A stretch of 64,000 bases of DNA from the NCBI RefSeq assembly GCF_030936135.1, contig NC_082596.1:2084155-2148154 (forward strand), in the 5' to 3' direction. Source of the DNA: Gavia stellata. Taxonomy: Eukaryota; Chordata; Aves; Gaviiformes; Gaviidae. Below, in pieces: positions 10,701 to 23,030 of the stretch. Under the pieces are notes generated by a model that made no database searches, was not told the DNA's origin, and saw only the letters and a list, made by a program, of their open reading frames with translations. A program made the position numbers and the translations under genes. Numbering within the stretch: position 1 is the first letter of the stretch; every line of letters starts with the position of its first letter.

Positions 10701-13332
10701 CTCTCCCAGGGCTTCACCGCCTTCACCTCCTTAGGATAAGCTGTTTGTGGTGGGGCTAAAAGAGGTAGGAGCAGGAATGATGCTGCCTTGCATTTCCCGT
10801 CCTGAATCAGCCCCTGCTCTGTTTGGCATCCTGTAAAGACAGAAGAGAGAGGCAGTGCCTCATGGAAGGGCTTGGGGTCTGAGTGCTCAAAAATTGGAGC
10901 CTGTGAAACATCGGGAACAGACCTGATCTGTCTGCATATGTAGGTCAGTAATTGCAGTGTGGATGTGATGTTCTTATATGTAAAATACAAGGAAGATCAT
11001 CCGTCCACCGCAAAGTGCCTATGTCCCTGCTGAGTCACCGGTCCAGGCTATTTCTGCAACCATTTCCCACCGCTGAATGCTATTTTCCAATCTTTCCTCT
11101 TTCTTGGGCAGGTCTGAAGGATGAGGGATGGGAGCTAGCTTGTGCAGTCCATCCTGCTGGTGTAGGGTAGGCCATTTAAGGGAACCTGCCATGGAGGAAA
11201 GCATGCTTTTTTTTTTTTTTTGCTATCCCCCTGCTCCAAATCAAAAAGGTTGGTTGCATATGCTGCCTTCATAGTGCTATGACTCCCTGGGTAGTGGGAC
11301 AGTGCAAGTCCTTGCAAGCCTTGCTGCAATGCTGGGCTTGCTCTAGCTGAGATATAATTTCCACCACGTGTGCTAGCTCAAGCGTAGCCTGAGCTTTGTG
11401 CCCTGCTGCCAAAGGCAGGTCACAAAAAGCTTGAACCCATGGTCACGCCTGGAACATTTCCCATCAGTGTCCGTGGTAGCTGAGCTGAATAAGCCCAAAT
11501 CTCAGGCTCCAGGTTGAAGGCCTGAACTTGCCTCTTTTGTTTAGTTTCAAGTTGGCAGCTGTAGCTTGAACCCGGTCTTGGTGCAAAGAGGAGCATGCCG
11601 TAAAGTATCAGGCTGACCTGGGGTTGTATTGAGGCTTTAGCTGGCAGCTGATCCTGCCGAGAGCTTGAAATGTATCCCTTATGCTTGAACTCTTCACTTG
11701 GCCATTTTTTTGGGGAAAAACCGTATCGCAGATTGACACAGTTGGAATAGCAAGCATGGCTATGGCCAGATGTGGTGTGTGCCATGTGTCAGAGGTGGGG
11801 ACCACCAAGCATGGAGGTCTCCCCTCCAGCCCCTAACTGAGGTGTGCCTTTCTCTTGCAGCCCACACACTCATCTGCTTTTCGTGCTCGGATGCATCCTC
11901 CAACTGGGCCTGCCTGAAGCCTGTCAAGTGCGGGGAGAATGAAAACCACTGTGTGACGACGTATGTCGGAGTGGGAATCGGTGAGTGGTGACAGGACCTT
12001 CTTCTGCCCCTCTTGGCTGCTCTCCGAGGTCTCATCTGCTGAGCTGCAGGAAGGCTTTCCTTCCTTTAGCTGGAAAAAGGGGAAAGTTCTGCTTAGCAGC
12101 TGAGTGTCGGACCATCCCAAGGGAATTTTATGAGGGATGTGCTGCCAGACGAAGTCACATTAAAGCCCACGTGCCTGCACCGACTCCAGGAGTCCAAGGG
12201 GAATTTTGGGATGGGGGCGGGGAGGTTGCTGATGAATAAGTGAAAGTGTGGAGGATGCTGCAGGCTTCCTTTGTAGGAAAGCTCTGGGGTTGCTTTTCCT
12301 GCTTTTGCCCTGTGTTTGGGTTGTTCATCCCTGAGTCCCACCTTTGCTTCTTCACTCTCCGTGGACGAGGTGGGGTTGCCAGGAAGGGAGATTTGCATGT
12401 TTTATCACTAAGTGCCAGGAAAGATCCGGGGGGATCTGTGCTTCCCGGCTGCTGCTCCTACAGAAGCAGACTGCTCTGGCAGGTCTCCTGGCACCGTTGC
12501 AGAGCCCAGCCTGGCTTGCCTTGCTCTCCCTTGCAGGAAGGAGGGCTGTTGCATGCCCGAGTGGCACAGTCCGTAACGCGGGTGGGTGGTGCATACACAA
12601 ATGGAGGCCGCGAGCTTTTATAGAGCTGTCTTCTTAGCACAGTGCTAATGGTTTCCTATTTCCTGCTGCTAAATGTGCACTGCGCCTCTCTCGCAGCCAG
12701 CTCTCCAAACGCAGCCTTCGCTCATGAATGCCTCCCCGGTGCTCTGTATGCCCCATGCTCCCTGTCTAGCTCGAGGAGTCCCAGGGTCAAGCTCGAGTGG
12801 GATTTTTGAGATTCTTCACCAGAGCCGTTGTGGCTAAACTTTGACCGACAGCCTGGAATTGGGTGTCCCTGGGGTGTTGCATGGTCTCTAGGGTCTGTGT
12901 GGGAGGTTATCACGGGTGTTCCTTGAAATGTGTGGGCTGGCTGAGATTACTGTCATAGCCTGACGCCGAGAAGCACTTCATCCTCTCCGTGCCACCTGTG
13001 ACGCGTCGGCTATTTCAGTTCTGTTATTTCCTTTGCAGAACAGATGATCAGAAAGCCGAGAAACATTCTAAACCCATCTCCTTTTGCTTTTCTTCCTTTC
13101 CCCCCTCTCCAACCTAAATTCAGGCAGCAAGTCTGGCCAGTCCATCTCCAAAGGATGCTCTCCCATTTGCCCCAGCGCCGGGATTAACCTTGGCATAGCA
13201 GCTGCCTCCGTTTACTGCTGCGACTCCTTCCTCTGCAACATCAGCGGTTCCAGCAGCGTGAAAGCCAGCTACACGGTCCTGGCCTTGGGGGTCCTCGTTA
13301 GCTTCATCTACGTCCTCAGGGCTCGCGAGTGA
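7702..13332 (+). CDS. LY6E: LY6E, GPI-anchored lymphocyte antigen 6 family protein E (three coding exons)
   Basis: Exons 7702-7753, 11861-11980 and 13124-13332 join to a 126-residue protein, the length I recall for bird LY6E. Residues 1-18 form a signal peptide (MKALLLAVLAAVLCVERA). The Ly6 domain follows with ten cysteines: ICFSC, AC, KC, HC, GC, IC, the CCDSFLCN signature, and the diagnostic stretch around GINLGIAAASVYCC. A sequon NIS follows the last cysteine. The C-terminus (about residues 105-126) is hydrophobic and ends in a short polar tail, consistent with a GPI-anchor signal. All splice sites are GT/AG and both introns are phase 1. The start has a good context (cacc before ATG). The family protein is a lipid-raft surface protein, interferon-inducible in mammals and able to modulate entry of several viruses. 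Those roles are family knowledge. Confidence 0.97.
7754..11860 (+). other. LY6E: LY6E intron 1 (4.1 kb)
   Basis: The donor is gtaag and the acceptor is tctcttgcag. The 5' part is G-rich, with runs such as 'ggtggggggggaattc' near 7768 and a G-run block at about 7857-7877. Homopolymer T tracts sit at about 9111-9128, 9338-9347, 9358-9373 and 11206-11221. An old reversed CR1 piece is annotated separately. Nothing else was recognised. Confidence 0.9.
10578..10735 (-). repeat. Old CR1/L3-type LINE remnant, reversed
   Basis: The segment contains 'agaacctcaagaggtcatgc', 'ttgtccaacttgttcttcaa' and 'gggactgctgagcctcagtg' in the order expected for the 3' region of old CR1 elements read in reverse. It is heavily diverged, and the boundaries and subfamily are uncertain. 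It lies inside LY6E intron 1, antisense to the gene. Confidence 0.5.
11861..11980 (+). CDS. LY6E: LY6E coding exon 2 (first half of Ly6 domain)
   Basis: 120 bp between the acceptor tctcttgcag and the donor gtgagt. It starts and ends in phase 1. It encodes the fingers around ICFSC, AC, KC and HC. Confidence 0.96.
11981..13123 (+). other. LY6E: LY6E intron 2 (1.1 kb)
   Basis: GT-AG intron with a pyrimidine-rich stretch ('cttttcttcctttccccc') before the acceptor at 13123. No repeat or second gene was recognised in it. Confidence 0.9.
13124..13332 (+). CDS. LY6E: LY6E coding exon 3 (second half of Ly6 domain, GPI signal, stop)
   Basis: 209 bp from the acceptor caattcag-type site to TGA. It encodes the last six cysteines, including CCDSFLCN, and the hydrophobic C-terminal anchor signal ending in RARE. 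Confidence 0.96.
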
Positions 13333-13945
13333 TGGGGCTGGCCCAGGAAGACCTGTCTTCCACGGGCTGTCGCAGGTCTCGTTAGCCAATATCTTCTCTG
13401 TCGCTGTCTGCAAGGAGATCTTCTACTTCTCAGCAGGCTTCCAAGGTGGTTGTTTCCCAGACTGTATGCTCTTCCAGCATCGGAGACCTGGGCGGTTTGG
13501 CCAAGCTGTTCTCCTCCTTCTGTGGACATACCCCACTGCACTCTCACACCTCCTTGGCAAAGGTGGATCTTTTTGGAAAGGTTTCTGCTTTTATACCTAA
13601 TAACCCCCCCCTCGTTTCTAAGGTTGGTTAAAACAAGGCTGGGGCTCGCCGAGAACCACTTAACCCCAGATACCACCTGGTCAAGTGTTCAGACGTTCCT
13701 GCCTCTTGCCTCCGTGGAGGTGCCTGGCACCGGCATGCCCCCAGCACGTGGGTGGTCCGGGCACCGGGAATGCATGACCCGAAGGGAGACTCATTCCTGG
13801 CCCCTGCAGCTGCAGTCTCTTTTTATAAAATCATTTCATTTCTTCTGATCCTGGGCTGACTTTTCTGGAAAACAAATGATGTCCCTTGTCCCTCCGAGCT
13901 CTGTAAGTGCCAGACCTGAATAAACATGCTCCTGTTGTTACCTGA
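13333..13945 (+). other. LY6E: LY6E 3' untranslated region
   Basis: It runs from the stop codon to just past the AATAAA at 13919. The exact cleavage position is inferred from the signal and the GT-rich stretch at about 13951-13970. Confidence 0.75.
13919..13924 (+). terminator. LY6E: Poly(A) signal AATAAA of LY6E
   Basis: Canonical AATAAA about 590 bp after the stop codon. A GT-rich element ('gacgtgtgctgtgtgtgttt') begins about 30 bp downstream, the usual arrangement for a cleavage site. Confidence 0.85.
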
Positions 13946-16900
13946 GATGGGACGTGTGCTGTGTGTGTTTCCTTGCTCCAGACAGAGAGATTAGAAACGC
14001 TGTTATGGAAAACCCAAATATTATGCCCGGCACGAGGGCCTCTTACCCTCTCGAGCAGCTTTTGAGTGCTTCATCTCAGCATTCCTTCCAGTTCACCTCT
14101 GAGCAGCAAGTCCATCTCCTTCCTGTCGCTGTTCTTTCTGATAAGTACCACTGGGCCAGCTTGTTTCACCTCTCTTGGGAATCGCCTTTTTCAGGTGCAT
14201 TTTAGTGAAAAATGCCAGTTATTGGCATCTGAGTCAACCCCATTACTCCTAACGGAGCAAGTGCGCTGGGATCAGGACCTCTAAAAATTAGTCTGCATGT
14301 TGCAAAGACTTGGTGCCATGATTTCCCCGCTTTGGACTTGTGATGGTGACAGACAATAACATCAATACCTAAACGATGGGGCAACAGGTCTGTTTGCAAA
14401 GTTTAGTGAAGTCAGAGGCAAAGATATCAATACTCAGATCTTTAGGTTCAACCTGCAATCCCTGGCTGATGGTGCACACGGACTGCAGAAGGTGACTTCA
14501 CAACCAGACCTGCCATTCCTGCTGTCCCTCAGATCCCAGGATCTTCCCAGGTGTTTTCGGCAGCGTTGCTCCTGGAGGTTCTCGGCCGTCCCATGGGAGA
14601 TGTGTCCTCCTGCCATCTCTGCATCGTGCTGGTTTCCTACCTGCTTTGCCTACCTGTGGACCTGCTAGACATGAAAGAAGCCAAAATTGAGCCTTAAACT
14701 GTCAGGTGAAAGCTTGCTGTCACTTCCAGTGATTGATCAGAGGTGCACTGGGCTTTTTTTCTCTTCTAGCAGTAACAATCGGGTGTAGCATTGGCACTCT
14801 TTAGCCTTGCCCTCCTTGTATGTAGTTCTCCTATTTTGTGTCAAAAAACAAGCAAAAGCCTCTCGAGCTGCGCACACTGTTCAATTATACCTCTGTTCCT
14901 GCTTAAATGAGTGATAAACAGCTGCTTTTGAAAGATGTGTGCAGATGTATAGAAATATTTGCAACAAAAGTGGTTACATGTTTTTTCCTCCTCCTCCCCG
15001 TCTTTTAATTAAAATGACACAGATGCTAATGACAGCCTTTACAACAGGAGGGACTGGTCGCCGTGACGTGACCCGCAATTAGGTGACAAGTTTGGTAAGA
15101 ATGTACAACGCTTGCTCCTTTGTCTCATTGGGTCTGAGACGTGCCTTCCTCTGGTTAATGCATCCTCCCTTGCCTGCTGGGACCTCCACTGGGACCGCAG
15201 GGCTCGAGGTGAGCCGTGAACCTCTGCTATGCACATATAGCACAGGGAAAATTGGGGAAAAAATTAATAGAAATGGGGTAAATATTCCCTAGCTTCCCTG
15301 TACCTGAGCCTTCCTCCCAAGAGGGTTAGCAACCTTGTTTGCAGGGTTAATTTGTTTCTCCACCGCTTGCTGTGAGTAGATGCTGTAGTGAGACCAAGGC
15401 AACACCCAGAGTACTCTACCTTGCAAGTAATGGGGCTGTAACTCTTTTCTAGCCACCTGGTAAAAGGTACCTTCGTTTTGGACTCAATTACCCTCGCAAC
15501 ACCTCTGCTGCGAGCAAAGAGCTAAACTTAAAAGCCATCAGTGTAGCTGTGTCCTAATGCCTGTTCATGCCTTTACGAGGCTCTTGAGGATGCCACACCG
15601 GACAACCCCATGGGCTAAAGCTACGAGCAGGGTTATGAGACCTGGTTGCCTCCTCCAATGGCCATCTGCTTCCTATCTCAGCGTTTCAGAGTTTGCTTGT
15701 GCCAAGGACTCTGTTATGCAAAGGAGTCAAGGGCTGGCGGGAAGAGCATTCAGCAGGCTACTTACCCTGTACAAATAACAAGTTATATTCATGGTATTGC
15801 CAGAGGACAGGATCTGAAGGTCAGTTCATACGTGTTCTTGAACCTATAGATAATGAATCGATTGCATATGGAGATATATTCTTTTTTCCTCTTCACTCTC
15901 TTTTTGTCTGTCTCTCCTCCTCATGTACTATATTCCTCTGCGCTTAGTATATGGAAGAAGAGGTGTTTGCAGTTTTTCCTTTCGAACACATGTGGCAAAG
16001 ATCTCTTTGATAGATATATGTATATTTGAGAGAGAGGGAGGGTATGACAGCTTGTCAAATGCAAGAAATGTTATTCAACAGTTTAATCCCAAGCATCATA
16101 TGATCAGTTCTGCCAACTCTCACAATTTCTGGTCCTGCTATAGATTTTTTTTTGGCCCTCAAATCTCCAGCACCAGAAATTGTGAGAAACTCAGCTGTCA
16201 TAAAGCCCAGAAGTGAAAGGCTTGAAAACGTGCAAGTGTAGTAATTAAAAACATTTTTAATAAGAAGAAAATGAATAGCAAGAACCCAGCATTTATGGAG
16301 CATTAAAACTCGTGGCTTGTTAAACCGAACACCTGATTTGCAACTTGAGGGCTATGGTCGGACAGCCCTTAAGTGCATTGAATGTGTTTACTTGGACTGT
16401 GGAATTAGAGATCGAAATCTCAGCGGAAAACTCAGATCTTCACCTTTTCTGACAAGACGAGAGGTTACGAGGGGAGGCAGATTTTCTCCGTACGAGCATA
16501 AACTATCCCGGAACAATTTTCACAGGAAAATAAGAAGAGCTGAAGTCAAATACCTGCCCATTTTGGAGCATGCTAATGAGAAAATGGTTTCTGTGCTTCC
16601 GTCCTGGAAATGGCTGTATTTCAACGGCAGCTGCTGCCGTCTACCACTACGCCAACGTCGCAAGGGCTCCCATTTTTATGTATTGTCTGTACATGCTTAA
16701 AGCTTACTGCGGCACCAGCCCTTTCCACCCAGATTCGCTGGGTTTGCTGTTTGCTGAAAAGGAGGACTTGGAAACAAATAAAGTCCTTCCAACTGTTTTT
16801 GAGAATTTTTTTTTTTGCAAAAGGGCAACATTTCTCCCTTTGGAAAACACGGGCCTGATATGACTTCCTTGCACTAACAGCCAGAACAACTAAGGCCAGT

Positions 16901-19900
16901 TGCTTAATCATTACTCAAAGGATCCACATTGTTACTCAAAGAATGTCCTTGCTTCGTGTTAATTTACTCAAGTTAGGTATTATTTGAAATGACTTGCCTC
17001 CCAGAGACCGCAATTGCCATGAAGGTGGCCATGGTCCCACCACCCCTGCGGGAAGCCTGGTAGCTCTGCTCCGGGTGGCTGTGCCTCCATGCTGCAATGA
17101 GGTATAGGCATCCATGCTCTCCTGTCTCTGGGAAAGGCAGATGTGGTGCACATCTGGATGCTTGGAGGTTTAGGGCCCCTCGCTCCTGTGATCCCAGTGC
17201 TTTTGCACCCTGAAGCTGGGCTGTGCTTTCATTGTCACCCTCAGTGGTGAGGTGCTGCAGGTCTCAGCTGCTTGGGATGAAGATGGTCCTGAATCCTTCC
17301 TTGATGCTGGAGGAATTATTTTGCGCCTTGAAAGTTGCTGTTTGAGGCTATCAAACTGGAATGGGGATAGACACACCCAATTTTGCATTTTGGGAGCATC
17401 CATGGTGCCCAGGGAAGCGAAGCCCTGGGTCGGTCCTGCCATCTACTGGCTTTTGCCAAACTTGGTAGACATCCTTTGAAGCCCAGATCTCACAAGTCAA
17501 GGAGGAACCATTAACACATGAAATTTCGAGCAGGGAGCCAAGGGCGAGCTACCTTTAACCGGATAATTGCATGCAAAGCAGAGCATCAGAGGTATCAGAG
17601 ACAGATTGAATGTGTAATTTGTCCAGCTTTGCTCTGATAGCGTAAATTGAGAAGTGAAAGGCGTAACAGGCTTCCCAGGTCCAACGTTTTCCGAGGGAAC
17701 GCTTTTTCCAGCCCAAGCCCCGCCGTTTCATCAAAACCAAAACACTTCATGAAAATATAATAAGGCCAATAAAGTGTTGCAGAAAAAATATTGCCACATT
17801 TTATTTCAGCTTTGTTGGATGATCTCATTTCACTGAGACAGTTACACTGAAATGTTGATTTTACTAATACATATATGTGAGATTTGTAATTGTGTATTAC
17901 CTTTATTGTAACAGAATAAGCAGAATGAAGAAACATTGATTCCTTTAAATATATTAACATAAGTATAAATGTAGTGTATGTTACATATTGTTTCTTATAC
18001 TCTAATAAAAATCTATGAAATTAATAAAAAAGGTACACTTGGAACAAAAATTTTAGATGGTTGTGCAGATATTAAGATATTTCCTCTTCCTTTGTGTGAA
18101 AAGAAAGTGCTTGGGTTGGATTCAAAGCCCAGGGCTGGGGGTTGCAGGCCAGTCAAAAGGAGGACGGACATGAGGCTGAGCCTAGAGACTATAGGGAGGG
18201 ATAAATCCATACAAGCCATCTCAAGGCCATTGGAGTCTCTTCCTGGTGATGGATAAAGAACAGGGATTGTCTTTGCCTTCAACAGCCATGCTCATAAATA
18301 TCGATGACTTGCCCATGACCCTACTGGGAATCAAGACAGGATTTGTCCTTTGAGCGTGTGCTCTTTCTTGCTGGAGAGGGCGGCTGTTCTGGGCACATAA
18401 TGGCCCCTGCGTGGGTGTCTGTGGGCAGCTGCTCCTCTTCCTGACCTTCCCGGGGCTGCAGTGCTGCAGGGGCTGCTCTGGCCTCTCTCCTGCTCATGGA
18501 CAGATGCACACACAGACACACGGACATGGGTCTGGTTGCTCTGGAGAATCCCCCCTGCTCTCCTGAACCAGGGAGCATTCATGCTGCTTCACAAAGATGT
18601 GTCATTCTAATTTTTGTTGAAAGCGTTATTCTTTTTTGGAGCCCAGTTGGATCCCGTGGGAGAAGGGGATTATGTTCCCTGGACAATATATAAGATAAAT
18701 GCAGAATAACAGCGGTGGGCTCTCAGGAGTTTCTTAGGAACAGCCACAGGCTATTTGAAACAAAGACAAAAATATCTTTCCTTTTTTCTGGATAATCCCA
18801 ACATGGACTATCTTCTTGCCGGGAAAGGCTCTTCTCCACTGCTCTCTCTCCTTGTAATCCATATTTTGCAGCCTCACCGACAAGTGTTTTTGGCACAGGA
18901 GAGCACCAGCATTGACAGGGAGTATTTTCAGGATAGGAGGACAACTGCATGGCAGATGGGGACAGAAGAAACCTACCCACAAGAGGCTACACCTCTGTCC
19001 TGCCCAGTGTTCCTGTCCTTTCTGTTCACGTTGCCTCCCACATCCCCACTCCTGCTGCTCCATGGGGACCTGTCTGTCTCTAGCCCAGGATGGGCTCTCC
19101 CACATTTCAGGTGTTCAGAAAGTTCAGGGAAACGGTGCCATTTCTCCAAATCTAAAAGGGGACACCATTAATGTTTTGACCCAGAGGTAATAGGGCTGCT
19201 TTCTTCATTAAGGTCCATATTTCCAGGTGAGCCTCATTAAGAGATGTAGTGATACCAAATGCCTGAAAGTATTTCTGGAAACTAAACAACACGGGCTGTT
19301 GCCAGTGTTTCTGTTTCAGTTGGCTCTGCAGACGTTTTTCACTGGCATCCCAAGGTCATGTAGATCATCTCAGGGTATGAGACACCATGTGCTAGCAAAT
19401 GGGTCTGAGGCAGGAGAATTCCTGCCTCCCCATCCCTGCCCTTTTCTGTCCCTTTTCTGCCTCCACTCTAGCCATGGCAAACACAGGTTTTAGAGGAAGG
19501 AATAGCTCTGGGGCTGGAGGGGAATCTCCAGAAAATGGGTTCATTTGCTAGTTTTGACGTGGAGGAGTCAATAAAAGTGTGTAGGTAGATAGTTTGCAAG
19601 TGAAAATTTGAGTGGTACTAAAGGAAGAAAAAAAATTACTGAATCAAGAGCTCCACCTTCCTGCCAGTGCTAACCCTCCCCACTTTCTTTCCCTCTGCTT
19701 CCTTTTCTCCCTGTTCATGGGTACTGAGGTCCACACGAGAGGCCACGGAAGCAAGGGGGAAGCCAGCACTCCCAGGCTGCAACGCTGACCTGACCAGCAG
19801 CTGAGAGGGGAGAGGGGAGAAGGCTGGTAAGATGGGTGGTGCTTTGCATGGCTGTGGGAACACGCTCCACTCTTCCTGCTTATCATCTCCCAAGAAAAAG

Positions 19901-21124
19901 AGATTTAAAGCAATGCACAATGTACCTTGGTCTCCTTGGGCTTGGTGACATGGCCCTTCCTGTGACACAGGGACACTTGGCCATCCGAGCTGCCATTAGG
20001 TTAATAACTCTTGTCCTTTGTGTAGAAATAGTTAAGCTATCACGTCTAAAATATATCATGTACAGCATCAAACCCGTAGGGGAAGAGGTGTGCGTAGCGT
20101 GCCTTGCTCTCCTTCTCCATGCCAATTAACACAAACAATCACTGGGTGTATTGTATTTCACACAGATTCTTGCCATGCCCACATCACCGAGAGCAATGTC
20201 ACGTTGTTGCCCCTGAGTACCAGGTGCTCCTGGCTCCGATTCTGCCTTCTCATTACTAAAATTGCAGGGATGTGGTCACCCTTTCTCGCACAAAAGTCTG
20301 AGTTTCACACAAGGACTCCTTCCTGAGCTCAGACCAGTTAAACCTGCTCGTTTCAGGGACGGCACCTATTTAGTATCACGGTCCAAACTATTAGAGGAAA
20401 GGTGACAAAAAACAAATCTGAGCACTCAATAGATGTGGGACGGTGGCACCTTGTATGTGACCACTTTGCAGTGCTCAGGTTTTTTCTAAGGGCAAGGAGT
20501 AGCTATTCAGATTGGAGTTCAACTCATGTTTTTTTCAAGGCAATTTAGATAGACAGAATTTTTCTCCCTTTTTTATTTTCACATGGATGTATCTCATCCT
20601 AAATCTGGTTGGAACCAAATGATTAAGAAACCCGAATTTTGGAAACAGTGAAAATTAAAAACTACCAAAATAAGCCTAAAAATTCCTTCCTTCTTGGGAA
20701 ATGGTCTGGGACCAGGCATTTGCATTTTCTTCTCTTGTCGGAAGGTGGCAGTGGCAGGCCCCAGATCTGCCAGTGCGGACTCAGTAGGCTGTCCCGAGAT
20801 GGGTCTGTTGGTGTACGAGCACCACAAACTGCTTCTGCCAAATGACAAAATGTAGAAAGACATTCTTCCGGACCCTGGAGATGAGGAAGAAATGCGTTAG
20901 CTCAGCATGCTCTTCACCACATCCCAAACATGGAGACACCACAGCTTTTCTGGTCTCCTGCTCCAGTTTTTTAACACTCACATGGAGAAATAGTTTTCCT
21001 CATATCTGACAGAATTTTGCTTCCTGCAACTCGTGATCAATGGCCGTCCTTGAGGAGAGTCCAGCTCAGCCTTCTCTTTGACCCTTTTTTCTGTCAGGTG
21101 CTGCTAGACTCCCTGAGCCTGTTT
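13946..21124. other. Intergenic DNA between LY6E and the large CR1 copy, no gene recognised
   Basis: About 7 kb of AT-richer DNA with no Ly6 exon, other protein family or RNA gene seen on either strand. A dyad-like pair occurs near 16118-16190: 'ctcacaatttctggtcctg' and, reversed, 'caccagaaattgtgag'. Confidence 0.5.
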
Positions 21125-21197
21125 TCTAGGCTGAACAAACCCAGCTCTCTCATAACTTCTCATATTGCCTGTGGTCAACCCCTTGGCCAAACCACAT
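21125..21197 (-). repeat. Short CR1-like fragment, reversed
   Basis: The stretch 'ctaggctgaacaaacccagc' followed by a 'tctctcataacttctcatat' block matches the CR1 segment with the reversed order 'ctccaggctgaacaacccc...tctcctcataag'. It is diverged and ends just before the larger, oppositely oriented CR1 copy. Confidence 0.55.
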
Positions 21198-21204
21198 GAA
21201 AGCT

Positions 21205-23030
21205 TGGGATCACAGAGATGTAGTGGGGTAGCTCACGTAATTGAGGGCTACCATGGATGGATATGGACTGTTTAGGAAGGGCAGGCTGGAAAGGTGAGGA
21301 AGGGGAGTTGTTTTGTGTGTGAGAGAGCAGTTGAAGTGCGTGGAGCTCTGCCTAGGCATGGGTGATGAGTAAGCTGAGGGCTTACCGGTCAGGATGAGTG
21401 GGCAGATCAGCATACATGATGTTGTAGTGGGTATCCTGATACAGACCACCTGATCAGGAAGAAGTAGACGAGGCCTTCTTCAGACAACTGGAACAAGCCT
21501 CACATTCACAAGTCCTGGTCCTCATGGAGGGCTTTCACCGTCCCAATATCTGCTGAAGGAGAAACATAGCAGGACAGTGGCAATCTAGGAGGTTTTTGGC
21601 GTACACTGGTCACAAATTCCTGGCACAGGTGACTGAGGAACCAACATGGAGAGGTTGGTATGAGGACCTCATACTTGCAAACAAGGAAGAACTTAATGGG
21701 GATGTGAAGGTTGGGGGCAGCCTTGGCTGCAGTGACTATGAGGTGGTGGAGTTCAAGGTCCTGAGAGTGGGGAACAAGGCAAAAAGCAGCATCACAACCC
21801 TGGAGTCAGCATGGATTCACACAGGGGAAATTATGCCTCATCGGCCTGATAGCCTTCAATGATGAGGTGACTGGCTTGGTGGTTGATGCAAGAGAAGTGG
21901 ATGTTGTTTATCTCTACCTTAGTAAGGTTTCCAACACTGCCTCCCACAACATCCTCATGGACAAGCTGACAAAGTATGGGTTAGATAAGTGGACAGTGAG
22001 GTGGACTGAAAACTGGTGGAGCAACTGGGCCCAGAGGCTTGTGATCAGTGGCACAAAGTCCAGCTGGAGGCAAGTCACTAGTGGGGTACCACAGGACTCA
22101 ATACTGTTCATCTTCTTCATTAATGGACTTGATGACGTTGCAGAGCTCACCTTCAACAAGTTTGCAGATGATACAAAACTAGGAGGAGTGGCTGATACAT
22201 CGGATGGGTATGCTGCCATTCAGAGGGACCCAGACAGGTTGGAAAAATGGGGGAACCTCAGGAAGTTCAGCAAATGGAAATGCAAAGTCTTGCATCTGGG
22301 GAGGAATAACCCCAGGCACCAGGACAGACTGTGAGCTGATGAAGATAGAAAGCAGCTTTTGCAGAGAAGGACATGGTGGACACCAAGTTGCACGTGAATC
22401 AGCAATCTCCTTGGTGGCAAAGAAGGCCATCAGCCTCCTGGGCTGCATTAGGCAGACCATTGCCAGCAGGTCAAGGGAGATGATCCTTCTCCCCTACTCA
22501 GCATTTGTGGGGCCACACCTGGAGTCCTGTGTCCAGTTCTGGGCTGGTACAGTACAGGAGATATATGCACATACTGGAAAGAGTCCAACAAAGGGCCACG
22601 AAGATGATGGAGGGGCTGGAGCATCTATCCTACGAGGAGAGGCTGAGAGATCGGGGACTTTTCAGTCTGGAAAACAGAAGGCTCGGGGGGGATCTTATCA
22701 ATGTCTATAAATACCTGAAGGGAGGGTGCAAAGAGGACAGAGCCAGGCTCTTCTCAGTGGTGCCCAGTGCCAGGACAAGGGGCAAAGGGCACAAAATAGA
22801 ACACAGGCAATTCCATTTAAACATGAGAAAAATCTTTCTTTACTGTAAGTGTGGTTGAACGCTGGGAAAGCCTGCCCAGAGAGGTCATGGAGTTTCCATC
22901 TTTGATGATATTCAAACCCAGCTGGACACAGCAACCCACTCTAGTGACACTACCTCGAGCAGAGGGGTTGGACTAGACCATCTCCAAAGCTTTCTGCCAA
23001 GCTTAACCATTTTGTGATTTGTGTGAATTC
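21205..23030 (+). mobile_element. CR1 LINE copy, 5'-truncated, about 1.8 kb, dead
   Basis: It starts at 'gggatcacagagatgtagtg' in the end of the endonuclease region. It continues through the reverse-transcriptase domain and ends in the CR1 3' tail ('aaccattttgtgattt') near 23030. The RT catalytic FADD box is visible at 22161-22172, preceded by a VTSGVPQ motif at about 22073. The frame is broken by several stops and indels, so no enzyme can be made. It is oriented the same way as LY6E and LYPD2 and lies in the intergenic DNA between them. Confidence 0.92.

Noticed and set aside
21867-22710. Plus-strand frames of 155 and 168 residues
   Set aside because: They are pieces of the decayed CR1 reverse transcriptase, not a host gene.
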